Shown in pieces: positions 25,891-35,439 of a stretch of DNA of 64,000 bases. A program made the translations under genes and the position numbers. The stretch lies in contig OY992839.1 in assembly GCA_963921425.1 (NCBI GenBank), positions 11,387,409 through 11,451,408 on the forward strand, given 5' to 3'. Within the stretch, counting starts at the first letter, position 1, and each line of letters begins with the position of its first letter. The notes under the pieces were generated by a model that was not told where the DNA came from, did not search any database, and saw nothing but the letters and a program-made list of their open reading frames with translations. Origin of the DNA: Dryas octopetala. Lineage: Eukaryota; Streptophyta; Magnoliopsida; Rosales; Rosaceae.

Positions 25891-26029
25891 ATACCCATTT
25901 CTGGGTTCAGTTCAGTCACTCTCGCTCACTCACTCGATTCCTCACCCTCGCAGCGCCGCAGTCCGCCTCCTCCTTCCCTCAGCTCTCACTCCCTCCTCCT
26001 CCTCCCTCCTCCTCCTCCCTCCTCCTCCT

Positions 26030-26350
26030 CCCTCCGCCTCCTCCGAAACCCAAACCCCCCCCCCATCGGCAACCCCGAAAACCCACCCCCCCCATCGGTA
26101 ACCCCGAAAACCCACCCCCCTCCCTTGAAAATCCACGCACCCTCGCCGAAACCCACCCCCGAAAATACCCACCCCCGCCGAAACCCACCCCCCCGAATAC
26201 CCACCCCCGCCGAAACCCACCCCCCACCCGAATACCCACCCCCGCCGAAACCCACCCCCCACCCGAAACTCACCCTCCCCCGATAACCCACCCCCACCGA
26301 AGCCCATCCCCCCCCCTAGCCGAAACCACTCACCCAAAACACCCCCCCCC
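26030..26350. repeat. C-rich CCGAAACCCACCCCC repeat in the CACTA-1 leader
   Basis: Tandem CCGAAACCCACCCCC/CCGAATACCCACC units, about 15-25 bp each, in the presumed 5' leader of the accessory gene. A good splice donor (CAAG/GTATTT) follows at about 26372, so the region may be a leader exon followed by a 5' UTR intron. Long open frames in both strands are repeat artefacts. Confidence 0.75.
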
Positions 26351-26960
26351 TCGAAGCCGAAACCAGCTCAAGGTATTTGTTTTTTTTTTTTTTTGAATTT
26401 ATGGTATTTTCTGTTTTTTTTTTTGTATTTTCTGTTTTTTATGGTATTTTCTGTTTTTATGGTATTTTCTGTTTTTTATGTTTTATAATATTGTGGATTT
26501 TGTACTTGTTGTGGATTTTGCATAAATTGATTGTGAAATTTCTGATTTTAGTGGTAATTAGTTAATGTTGTGGGTTTTTTTAATTTAGTGGTTTGGTTGT
26601 GAAATCTGAATTTAGATTGATGTTGGGCTCATATTTGACAATGATTTATTTTTTTGGTGAAGGAAGGATATTATTGCATTTGTTGTGAAGGATAATTTCA
26701 TTTTTAGTGAGGTATGTGTTTAATCTATCTTTTAGTTAAGTTTTTGTATGATTTAGTATTTAATGTTTCATATATAATTGTATTAAATTTTTGAGTGAAT
26801 TAGTTTGTATGTTAAAATTAATTATAAAATTGATTAATTAATTTGTATGTTTTTATATGCTAAAATTTAATAGTTTGTTTGTATGTTTATATGTATATTG
26901 TTAGATTAATTATAATTTAGTTTGTATGTTACATTTAGTTTAGTTGTAATTGCAAAATTT

Positions 26961-27107
26961 CCGATGACGTAGTCCAGCACTCCTCGAGTACTGGGTGAGG
27001 TCATGTGGCACGAAGCGCTTGTGCGAAGTTATCAATCGATAACTTTGTACATTTAACTAGTCGTGCGAAGTTATCAGTGCGAAGTTATCAGTGGATAACT
27101 TTGTACA
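26961..27107. other. Gene-start duplicate plus two hairpins in CACTA-1
   Basis: Positions 26961-26995 (GTCCAGCACTCCTCGAGTAC core) resemble the coding start of the accessory gene at 27378-27412 (GTTCAGCCATCCTCGAGTAC). They are followed by two inverted repeats, GTGCGAAGTTATC with GATAACTTTGTAC, at 27021-27050 and 27077-27106. Function unknown; they may be hairpins or protein sites in the leader. Confidence 0.6.
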
Positions 27108-27366
27108 CTAAATTTAAATTCACCTTAGACCCGTTCGAGAGTCTATTGGACGCGCGCTGGGCGTGACTGCGCTCCAATATGATTCTTGAATTGTCCAAAT
27201 TACCCATGAACAGTTTGGGAGTGCACAATTATGTGTTGTGGTTAGCGGTTCATGTGATGTGGATTAGTTAGTTTGTTAGTTTTTAAATATAAAATTTAGT
27301 TTAATTACAAAATGTAGATTAATTAGTTTGAGAAATATATATAATTTAGTTATAAGGTGAAAGGCG

Positions 27367-28881
27367 ATGGAGTCAGCTCCTAATGATGTAGTTCAGCCAT
27401 CCTCGAGTACTGGGAGCCCCTCTATGCCACGGAGGGCCCGTCGATCTCACCGCTCTAGTCAGGTCACCGCTTCCGCTTCCGCTTCATCTACTGCCACGTC
27501 ATCCACTGCGACGAGGGGACCATGTAGTGGGTTGAAGTCCTCTCGGATCGTGCGCAGTACTGGGGCGCGGATTCCAGTCATGTGTGTGCAAAACGGCCGA
27601 CGACCGTTAGATCCTAACGTTGACAGTTTGTTCTCGCATGATGTGGGGGCTATTATTCGTGCCGAGTGCGCCATGGTTGCAACCACTTGGAAAAAATTGC
27701 CGGCAGAGATTCAACACAAAGTGATCAGCTCCATCTCAGTGAGTATATAGCTCAATAATTAATTCAAAATGATAAATTTGATCATTCATAACAATCTAAT
27801 ATTTTTTTCAGGTTAACTTTGACATTCAGATGGATGATCCCCTCACTGTCACGTACATGACAGATTTACTCATCAAGTCCTACAGGCAGTGGAAGCACGA
27901 ACTACACGTGCATTTCAAGGGATTTTCGTCGGCAGTTGAGGCATTGGCGAACCCCCCTATGGAGTTGGTAGAGCGGTCTGACCAGTGGCGTTTTTTGTGC
28001 GATCATTTTATGAGTCCGTCGTTTTTGGTACGTTTTATCATCTTAAGACTTTAAAAAATCGATTATTGTTTTGTTATTCTATTATTGTATACATACACTA
28101 ACATATTTATAATTTGCTTAATATTTAACAGAAGAAGTCGGTCGCCAACGCCAGAAACCGGAAAGGGAAGCCGTTTAACCATCATAGTGGTCCGACGCCC
28201 ATCTCATATCGAGTGGAGTCGCGACGTCGGGTACGTCATTATTTAATTTAATACATATATATTCTTTAATATTGGTTGGGTCTTTGACAAAATTATTTTC
28301 TTTTTCAGCGTGGGTCGCAATTCCCGGAGATAGATACTTTCGGAGATATCTATGTTCATCCCGGTTGTGATGCGGCCAAGGAAAAACATGTTAGTTTTTT
28401 ATATTTTAATTTTTTTCACAATTTTTTATATTTATTTTTCTAATTGGTTACTTGTATATATAACATTTTGAAGGATGAGATGGTGGCCAACTCGAGAATA
28501 TATTTGGAGAGCTTGGCCGAGCAGCACCCTCCGGGTACTCCGTTGGAGTCGATTCCAGTACCCGATCCTGATGTCGGACTTCGTATTATGATAGACTCAC
28601 TGGGTGTTAGGCCCGGTAAGGAAATACGCGGCATGGGATATGGGCGGATTCGTGATGTTCGATACTCGTCTTCGTCTTCATCTTCGTCTCAGCCATCTGC
28701 AGTCGTCGCAGGGTTGTCCGCTCAAGTGAAGAAGTTGCAGGAGGACTTACGAGCTGAGAGAGCGGAGAATGAGGCGTTGTATGCTGCATTGACCATGGCG
28801 ATACCTGGGTTTGTCCCGCCACCATCTTCTCATCAACCTCCGTCAGATATGAATGATGATGATGCTACTAGTTTAGAATAG
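27367..28881 (+). CDS. CACTA-1 accessory transposase (Transposase_24, TNP1/Ptta-like)
   Basis: Five exons: 27367-27738, 27812-28027, 28132-28230, 28309-28389 and 28474-28881. All have GT-AG borders in phase 0, giving 391 residues. The N-terminus is Ser/Thr/Arg-rich and low-complexity. The centre carries words typical of the plant En/Spm 'Ptta' family: SDQWRFLCDHFMSP, NARNRKGKPFNHHSG and the PISYR stretch. The C-terminus has a Ser run followed by a probable coiled coil (VKKLQEDLRAERAENEALY). Proteins of this family are thought to bind subterminal repeats, like TNPA; they lack the catalytic domain. The start is the first ATG in frame, preceded by a long leader. No stop or frameshift, so the gene can encode a full protein even though the element has no TNP2. 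The family call is by pattern recognition. Confidence 0.8.
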
Positions 28882-29054
28882 ATTGACTATATATATTAGG
28901 GTTAATTACTATTTTGTATGGATATTTTGATATTTTGATATATAAATTTATGAATTTTGTTTTATATAGTTTTTGAATAAAGAATTTTTTTTTTAAATAT
29001 TAAATTTAAATATATAATTTAAATAAAAAATAATAATTTAAAAAAAAAAAAAAT

Positions 29055-29563
29055 GTTTGGGCGACGGAATTTGTCCGTCGCCCAAACATGCTTTGGGCGA
29101 CGAATAAATCTATTCCTCGCCCAAACATGCTTTGGGCGACGAATAAGGGTGTTCGTCGCCCAAACCTTCTTTGGGCGACGAAATTTGTTCGTCGCCCAAA
29201 GCACGTTCCAGCGAGGAAATTAGTTATTCCTCTCCCAAATCTTGTTTAGGCGACGGATAATTTCGTCGCTCAAACATGCTTTGGGCGACGAATAAGGATG
29301 TTCGTCGCCCAAACCCTCTTTGGGCGACGAAATTTGTCCGTCGCCTAAACATTCTTTGGGCGACGAATTTTATGTGTTGGGAGACAAAAAAATTTCGTCG
29401 CCCCCAGGTGTCTTTGGGCGACGCAATTTATGGATTCGTCGCCCAAACTCTTGGGCGACACATCTTGGGCGTCCAATTGCTCGACGAACCAATTTCGTCG
29501 CCCAAACGTTTGGGCGACGAAACTCTACTTTGGGCGACGAATTCCGTTCCTCTCCCAAACCCT
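29055..29563. repeat. CACTA-1 subterminal array C
   Basis: Right-end counterpart of array A, with TTTGGGCGACGAA and its inverse repeated about every 20-40 bp up to the right TIR. Confidence 0.9.
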
Positions 29564-29778
29564 TTTTCCTTGTAGTGATAAGAAACTGAATATGAAACTG
29601 AGAAGATAGATTGAGGAAGGTAGCTAACGTTTCCCATTTATACAATATGACACTGAATGTTACCTTTGAACCTTTCGTGTGTGAAGAAGTTTGCAATTTT
29701 TTTTTTTTTGATAGATAAGAAATTGTATTAATATAAAAGTGAAAGAAAGATAAAGGCCACAAGAAAACAAGGACAACC

Positions 29779-30487
29779 AACGTAGTTGTATTTTCAGGAA
29801 AAAAACCCTAGCCGCTAAAGAGAAAAAATTTCAAACTTTTGTCTGTTGCGACCTAGTTGTCTTAGTAATTTAGATGATTTAGTTGTTTTAGTTTTGTCAA
29901 ATCCCTCTCTTGATTAAGGGTTTGTCTAGGGTTTTTCTTTGGTTGTAATTGAAAGGAATAAAGGAATTTATGTTGGTTAATTGTTGTTTTGAAAGTTAGT
30001 GTGGATGGTGCTTTTGTGCCTGCGACAGGGGCTAGAGGTGTTGTTGTTATTCTTTGGACAATCACTGGGAAGTTGTGGTGGTGATTGCCCATCCTCTTTT
30101 TGGCATATATCTACATCCCATCAAGTTGAGATTTTGGCAATCATTTGCGGGCCGGATTTAGTTGTTTGAATGCAAGTTTTGTGGTTTTTGAGTCGAATGC
30201 TCAAGCTATCATAAATCGATATAGAATCTCAGAGGAGGATCTTGCTTCAAATGGGTATCCTATGGATGAGGCAAAGGGGTTATGGTGTCTATTCGATAGT
30301 TCTAGATGTTGATATATTTCTCGAAACTGTATGTGCATGCGCTTGCTAGTTTTGCTCTGAATTGTAGTGATTTTCATTTATGGAGGATGCGATTCCTTCT
30401 TGGTTGGAACCTCTTCTCCATGATTCTATGTAATACCCTATTTACTTCAATGAATTATGCTTTTGCGATACCAACAAAAAAAAAAAC
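29779..30487 (+). mobile_element. 5'-truncated non-LTR retroposon with 12-bp TSD
   Basis: The insertion is bounded by ACAAGGACAACC at 29767-29778 and again at 30488-30499 and ends in a poly(A) tract (30475-30486). It contains the decayed RNase H-like fragment described separately. A 12-bp duplication plus poly(A) is the signature of target-primed reverse transcription. Confidence 0.8.
29998..30447 (+). pseudogene. Decayed RVT_3-type RNase H-like fragment
   Basis: Conceptual translation across frames gives recognisable pieces of the plant reverse-transcriptase-like RNase H domain (RVT_3), in order: VDGAFVPATGARGV, then VEILAIICG in another frame, FESNAQAIINRYRISEEDL, and VHALASFALNCSDFHLW close to the end. 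Several frameshifts and stops separate them, so no protein is possible. This domain is found at the C-terminus of plant LINE polyproteins and in many dispersed retrocopies. The arrangement within a poly(A)-tailed, TSD-bounded insert indicates a dead retrotransposed copy. I see no older intact start. Confidence 0.75.
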
Positions 30488-30630
30488 ACAAGGACAACCC
30501 ATAAGAAGCACACATGAGAAATTAACCGCTAACATAAGGGGACAAAACACAGACCGGGCCCAAAGAAAAACAGAAGCAAAAGCGAAAGCAATAACACAGC
30601 CCGCACCATAGCATGTCCAAAAGGTAACCA

Positions 30631-31611
30631 TGCCAGACAACCTAACAAACCATAACTATACCCACAAAGAAGACAACGAAAAAACCATTGCATGAAGGAG
30701 CATGGATATTAGATTGATAGATTCATCAGATAAACAATAAAAACATAAGAAGCAATTACAATTTATCGGCATCAGGGCTGGAAAAAAATGGAAAAAAAGT
30801 TGGAGGTGAGTAGAAGGTTCTGTAACATTGGGGCATTTGGTATTCTATTTAAAAAAAAATGTTTTTAGAATATTTCTTCCTTAATTATTTCATTCATAAA
30901 TATCAAAACAAATAATAAAAAACTGTTTTCTGGTGTGCATATGTCGATTTATTAGCAACAAATCTGAAAGGGTTCTTCAATATGTTAGCAAGAGCCTGCA
31001 CGTAGCCCAAACAAATGGGTGCTACTCTGAAATGCTTTACGCTACCAACTACCAAAGAAGGCCCAAGTAGCAAGAAGGTTTCAGCTAAACTAAAACCTGA
31101 GTACATAGTGTACCAACCGGGCTAATCCAGTTATTATGGGCTTAATAGTTTGATGGAATCCATCACACAAGCTCATACAATGTGGGGCCTGTAGTAGTTA
31201 TGACTTTTGGAAATTTGACTACTCCTGTAAAAATATTTTTAAATACCGATCTAAGAAATGAGAATAATAAACAAATAATTTAACATAGAGAGACAGGTAC
31301 ACCTTGCAATTGAATTCATCTCACTTTTCGGTGCTTTCTTTCGTTCTTGTATGGGGTATTAATTGCTTCAGTAATTATTTTGCATCTGTATTTTGTTCAC
31401 GAAAAAAGAAACAAAAAAAACTGTCTTGTTTCTTGAGTTGCTTTCTTTGTTTCCCTCTTTCTTCTGTATTCACCCAAAAAAAAAAAAAAAACCAACAAAG
31501 TGCTTGTCTTCGTTGGTCGTTCCTTTCTTTGTTTCTTTGTCTTAGCTATTGCTTCGTTATTTCATTTGTGATCTTTAGTCGCCAATAAAAAGAAGAAAAA
31601 AAAGTAGAAAT
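30631..31611. other. Intergenic, possibly former 5' region of the CNL fragment
   Basis: No gene recognised. Without the copia insertion, this DNA would run directly into the ATG at 36229, so positions from about 31270 may be the promoter and 5' leader of the CC-NBS-LRR fragment. An open frame at 31304-31588 carries no motifs. Confidence 0.4.
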
Positions 31612-31782
31612 TGTTCAGAGGAGGCTTAGGTTTAGGGTTTCAATATATTTTCTGATTAATTGAATAAGACCACAAAGTGTGGTTTATATACATGGACCTA
31701 TAACTAAAATACAGGAATTAATAAACCACCTAATTAATTCTAATAATTACACGATAACCCCACGTGTTGACTCACACCAACA
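31612..31782 (-). repeat. 3' LTR of the copia element
   Basis: 171 bp, base-for-base identical by eye to the other LTR. In element orientation it starts TGTTGGTGTGAGTC and ends CTGAACA. Confidence 0.95.
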
Positions 31783-31793
31783 CTCCCCCTCAA
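31783..31793 (-). promoter_or_regulatory. Polypurine tract
   Basis: TTGAGGGGGAG on the minus strand, abutting the 3' LTR. The pol stop codon (31790-31792) lies inside it. Confidence 0.85.
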
Positions 31794-34700
31794 GTTGGTG
31801 CATATATATCGCACATGCCCAACTTGTCTAGTGAGTCCAAAAATACCCGATTTGCCACAGCCTTGGTCAAAACATCTGCAAGCTGATCTTCGGACTTCAC
31901 AAATGGAAAGTTAATAATCTTCGCTTCAAGTTTCTCTTTGATGAAGTGTCGATCAATCTCAATGTGTTTTGTTCTATCATGCTGAACAGGATTATGTGCT
32001 ATATCAATAGCAGATTTGTTATCACAAAACAAGTCCATAGGTTTGGTAGGTGGACATCCTAAATCAGTCAATAAATGTCTCAACCACAAAAGTTCGACTA
32101 CTCCAAGTGCCATACCTCTGTATTCAGCCTCTGCACTCGACCTAGATACAACTGATTGCTTCTTACTTCTCCAAGTCACCAAATTTCCTCCTACAAAGGT
32201 AAAATAGCCTGAAGTAGACCTTCTATCATCTGCTGAACCTCCCCAGTCTGCATCAGAAAACCCTTCAACATTTACATGACCATGATTAGCAAACAACAAT
32301 CCTTTACCAGGTGCAGATTTTAAATACTGTAAAATTCGCTCCACAGCATCCATATGAGGTTTGCACGGGGCATGCATAAACTGGCTTACTACACTAACCG
32401 CATAAGCAATGTCAGGTCTAGTGTGAGACAAATATATCAATCTTCCAACAAGTCTCTGATATCGCCCCTTATCTGCAGGCAAAGCCCCCAAACACTCAAA
32501 AAGTCTATGATTTTGCTCCATAGGAGTGACAGCTGGCTTACACCCAAGCATACCAGTTTCAGACAACAAGTCTAAAACATATTTCCTTTGAGATAGGAAT
32601 ATGCCATGTTTAGATCGAGCCACTTCTATCCCAAGAAAGAACTTCAAGTCCCCCAGCTGTTTCATTTCAAACTCTTGAGACAAGTACCTCTGTAAATTAG
32701 AGATTTCCTCATAATCATCTCCAGTCAGAACCATATCATCAACGTAAATAATAAGAGCAGTAATCTTCTTCCCCCTTTTCTTTAGGAACAAAGTATGATC
32801 AAAATTACTCTGCCGATAACCATAGTTCTTCATCGCACGGGTGAATCTCCCAAACCAGGCTCTCGGAGATTGTTTAAGACCATATAAAGACTTTTTCAGT
32901 CTGCACACCAATCTTGTATTATCAAACTCTGGTATACCTGGAGGAGGATCCATGTATACTTCTTCAGTCAGATCACCATGGAGAAAAGCATTCTTTACAT
33001 CAAACTGAAGAAGTGGCCAATCTTTGTTAGCAGCCAAAGACAACAGAACCCGTACTGTGTTTAACTTGGCCACTGGAGCAAACGTCTCCAAGTAGTCTAT
33101 GCCATAGGACTGTGTATACCCCTTTGCTACCAACCTTGCCTTATACCTTTCAACTGACCCATCAGCTTTGTGTTTGACTGCAAACACCCATCTGCATCCT
33201 ACTGTCTTCTTCCCCTTAGGTAGAGAAACTAACTCCCAGGTTGAATTCTTCTGTAATGCCGCCATTTCTTCAGCCATAGCTTTGGTCCATCTAGAATCTG
33301 CAAGAGCATCCTGCAATCTACTAGGAATAGAAACAGAAGATAATTGCAGAACATACGATTCATATGACTTCGAAAGCCTAACAGTCGACACATGATTATT
33401 AATTGAGTACCTAACTTTGGCATTTGGATCTGGCTCATATTTAGCTGGTGGTTGTCCTCGGTTAGACCGAGGAGGAAGTGTAAATTTAGAAGCATTAGAA
33501 TCAAGATCTAAACCAGAATATGAATCAAGAGTATTGTTGGTTACCTCAATGGACGAAGAAGATTGATTCAATGGAGTAGGAGAGATGGCAGTACTATCAT
33601 GGAGTGGTGATTCCTCAGGCTCAGAATTCGTGGATTCTTGTCCTACCATATCCTCAGTATCATCTCCAGTAATTTCCGCATCCTCAGTATCATCCGCAGT
33701 AATTTCCGTAGTCTCAGTCTCATCCGCAGACTCAGGCACTGGGTGATCAGTAGTCTGTTCTGACCCTTCCTCACTATTACTCCCAGAACCAAACTGATCA
33801 AAAAACAACATATCATCTCGATCTCGATTCTGCACTTCACTAGAAACCTCCCCCTGAAGAGTAGAATCCAGTGGACGTGGAGAATAAAAAAGTTGATGTT
33901 CATGAAAAGTGACATCCATAGAAACATAGAAGCGCTGAGTAGAGGGATGATAGCATCGATACCCCTTCTGGGATGGACCATAACCAACAAATACACACTC
34001 TAAGGCCCGAGATGCAAGCTTGGATCGCTGATGAGAATGTAAATGCACAAAAACAACACACCCAAAAACTCGTGGTTCCAAATGAAGGATACCTGGTAGA
34101 GAGACAAAATCCGAGAGAACATCCAAAGGTCGCCGAAAGTCCAGGACACTAGATGGGGTCCGATTAATCAGATAAACGGCAGAACTCAAGGCATCACCCC
34201 AGAACAGAGATGGCACGTGACCCCCCAGAAGAAGGGACCGAGTGACTTCCAATAAATGTCGATTTTTGCGTTCAGCAACCCCATTCTGTTGTGGAGAATG
34301 AGCGCAAGAAGTCTGATGAAGGATCCCCGCAGAAGCAAAATACTGAGTCAACTCTGTATTAACAAACTCACCGCCATTATCAGAGCGCACAACTTTAATA
34401 GGACAGGAAAACTGGGTGAGGACCATATGATGAAAAAGGCGAAAAACAGCACACACATCACTTTTATGTTTCAGAAGATAAACCCAAGTCATCCTAGTAC
34501 AATCATCAATAAATGTCACAAACCATTTCATTCCTTTATGTGTACCACACGGGGCCGGACCCCAAACATCCGAGTGGACCAAAGCAAAAGGAACATCCAT
34601 ACGTGTAGCACTAGAAGGAAACACTGAACGATGGCTTTTGGCCAACACACAAACTTCACAATGAAAATTGGAAATGTTCAATCCACGAAATAAAGAGGGA

Positions 34701-35272
34701 AATAAATGCCGAAGATACCTAAAGGACGGATGACCAAGTCGGCGATGCCACAACCAAATCTTCTTCTGATTTTCAGAGGAACCATTAACAAGACTCACAA
34801 TGCCACGACCATCTGAACCGGAAACCCCACTATCCAGATAGTACAATCCATCACTCTTTCTACCACTGCCAATTTTCTCCTTGGTATGAATATCCTGGAA
34901 AACACAATGGGTAGGAAAGAATGTGGCCACACAATTATGAGTTTTGGTTAGTTGACTAACAGAAATAAGGTTACAATTTAAGAAAGGAACAAACAACACA
35001 TTATGTAAAGACAAACCAGACGAGAAGGATACCGTGCCGCCCCCTAGAACAGGAGATGACACACCATTGGCATTAACAATAAATGGTTTAGGACAGACAG
35101 ATGAAAGATGACTAAACACATAACGATCAGAAGTCATATGATCCGTAGCACCTGTATCAATTATCCATGCACCATTACCAGTACAAGCAGAAGTACTCAA
35201 AGCAGAGTTAGAGATACCTGACTTGACGACAAAGCTGGAGGAACAAACAGAGTTCACCCGGGAATGCAACAT
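31790..35272 (-). CDS. Copia pol polyprotein (protease-integrase-RT-RNase H)
   Basis: One uninterrupted frame of 1160 residues. Order: aspartic protease active site DTGATDHM (Asp39); GAG-pre-integrase zinc-binding region HRRLGHP ... CEVC (about 176-208); integrase core with HSDVWGP (Asp235), RSDNGGEF (Asp298) and NGVAERKNR (Glu334), the D,D35E spacing; linker rich in Ser/Glu/Asp; reverse transcriptase with LVAKGYTQ, FDVKNAFLHG and the YVDDM catalytic box; RNase H with DADWGG, SSAEAEYRG and CDNKSA. Integrase-before-RT order defines Ty1/copia. The frame begins just before protease, where a copia polyprotein normally already includes several hundred gag residues, so capsid must come from elsewhere or has been lost. 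The annotated start is simply the first ATG of the frame; a gag-pol start further upstream is not visible. Confidence 0.95.
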   Translation of the reverse strand: MLHSRVNSVCSSSFVVKSGISNSALSTSACTGNGAWIIDTGATDHMTSDRYVFSHLSSVCPKPFIVNANGVSSPVLGGGTVSFSSGLSLHNVLFVPFLNCNLISVSQLTKTHNCVATFFPTHCVFQDIHTKEKIGSGRKSDGLYYLDSGVSGSDGRGIVSLVNGSSENQKKIWLWHRRLGHPSFRYLRHLFPSLFRGLNISNFHCEVCVLAKSHRSVFPSSATRMDVPFALVHSDVWGPAPCGTHKGMKWFVTFIDDCTRMTWVYLLKHKSDVCAVFRLFHHMVLTQFSCPIKVVRSDNGGEFVNTELTQYFASAGILHQTSCAHSPQQNGVAERKNRHLLEVTRSLLLGGHVPSLFWGDALSSAVYLINRTPSSVLDFRRPLDVLSDFVSLPGILHLEPRVFGCVVFVHLHSHQRSKLASRALECVFVGYGPSQKGYRCYHPSTQRFYVSMDVTFHEHQLFYSPRPLDSTLQGEVSSEVQNRDRDDMLFFDQFGSGSNSEEGSEQTTDHPVPESADETETTEITADDTEDAEITGDDTEDMVGQESTNSEPEESPLHDSTAISPTPLNQSSSSIEVTNNTLDSYSGLDLDSNASKFTLPPRSNRGQPPAKYEPDPNAKVRYSINNHVSTVRLSKSYESYVLQLSSVSIPSRLQDALADSRWTKAMAEEMAALQKNSTWELVSLPKGKKTVGCRWVFAVKHKADGSVERYKARLVAKGYTQSYGIDYLETFAPVAKLNTVRVLLSLAANKDWPLLQFDVKNAFLHGDLTEEVYMDPPPGIPEFDNTRLVCRLKKSLYGLKQSPRAWFGRFTRAMKNYGYRQSNFDHTLFLKKRGKKITALIIYVDDMVLTGDDYEEISNLQRYLSQEFEMKQLGDLKFFLGIEVARSKHGIFLSQRKYVLDLLSETGMLGCKPAVTPMEQNHRLFECLGALPADKGRYQRLVGRLIYLSHTRPDIAYAVSVVSQFMHAPCKPHMDAVERILQYLKSAPGKGLLFANHGHVNVEGFSDADWGGSADDRRSTSGYFTFVGGNLVTWRSKKQSVVSRSSAEAEYRGMALGVVELLWLRHLLTDLGCPPTKPMDLFCDNKSAIDIAHNPVQHDRTKHIEIDRHFIKEKLEAKIINFPFVKSEDQLADVLTKAVANRVFLDSLDKLGMCDIYAPT

Positions 35273-35279
35273 ATTTTTC

Positions 35280-35316
35280 CTCTTTTTTTTTTTTTTTTTG
35301 GTTCACAGAGCTACAA

Positions 35317-35351
<35 letters not shown>

Positions 35352-35425
35352 ATTGTCAATCGAACACAGGACCGGTGGGTCTTTGGAATACACCAAAGCC
35401 AAAAAACTTGGTACAGGCACGATTT
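35280..35425 (-). other. Possible SINE-like insert upstream of pol
   Basis: On the minus strand, a box A-like TGGCTTTGGTG and a box B-like GTGTTCGATTG lie about 33 bp apart, followed by an (AT)n run (35316-35352) and a poly(A) tract (T run at about 35283-35299). This is the layout of a tRNA-derived SINE placed where gag would be. Box matches are imperfect and no target duplication was found. Confidence 0.3.
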
Positions 35426-35439
35426 GGGCAAGCAAAGCC

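Larger units (their letters stand above)
23372..29577 (+). mobile_element. CACTA (En/Spm-like) transposon, CACTA-1
   Basis: Left TIR CACTACAAGAAAAA and right TIR TTTTTCCTTGTAGTG are flanked on both sides by the 3-bp target duplication ATA (23369-23371 and 29578-29580). Subterminal GGGCGACGAA/TTCGTCGCCC arrays lie inside both ends. At 6206 bp it carries one gene with a Transposase_24-type product (27367-28881) and no TNP2-like catalytic transposase. It is therefore probably non-autonomous, although its accessory gene is intact. Order: TIR, array A, 340-bp tandem array, array B, C-rich leader, gene, array C, TIR. Confidence 0.95.
23028..29634. mobile_element. Fold-back MITE interrupted by CACTA-1
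   Basis: The left part 23028-23371 starts GGAATGCTAGTTACCTTC; after CACTA-1 the remaining right part, 29578-29634, inverts to GGAAACGTTAGCTACCTTCC followed by TCAATCTATCTTCT. This pairs with the left TCTAATCTACCTTCC. Termini and interior match the MITE at 13711-14032. CACTA-1 therefore landed near the right arm of this MITE. Confidence 0.7.
29690..30630 (-). mobile_element. Minus-strand LINE-like 3' fragment, interrupted
   Basis: Read on the minus strand, 30488-30630 joined to 29698-29778 ends in TTAATACAATTTCTTATC followed by poly(A) (the T run at about 29698-29710), a typical plant non-LTR retroposon tail. It is split by the plus-strand retroposon at 29779-30487. Its 5' limit near 30630 is approximate and no coding domain remains. 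Confidence 0.5.

Noticed and set aside
23327..25919. Overlapping open frames with SSPK, RRPK and FVAQ chains
   Set aside because: Translations of the GGGCGACGAA subterminal arrays; all frames give similar strings. The same applies to frames at 29019-29589.
25822..26337. Pro-rich and Gly-rich open frames up to 154 residues
   Set aside because: Generated by the C-rich leader repeat of CACTA-1, open on both strands.
27021..27106. loxP-like dyad (ATAACTT..GTA arms)
   Set aside because: Arm resemblance is partial, the spacer is 6 bp not 8, and there is no tyrosine recombinase nearby; treated as a simple inverted repeat.
23386..29563. CRISPR-like appearance of short palindromic repeats with variable spacers
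   Set aside because: Repeats alternate in orientation, vary in sequence and spacing, and sit inside the TIRs of a plant CACTA element.
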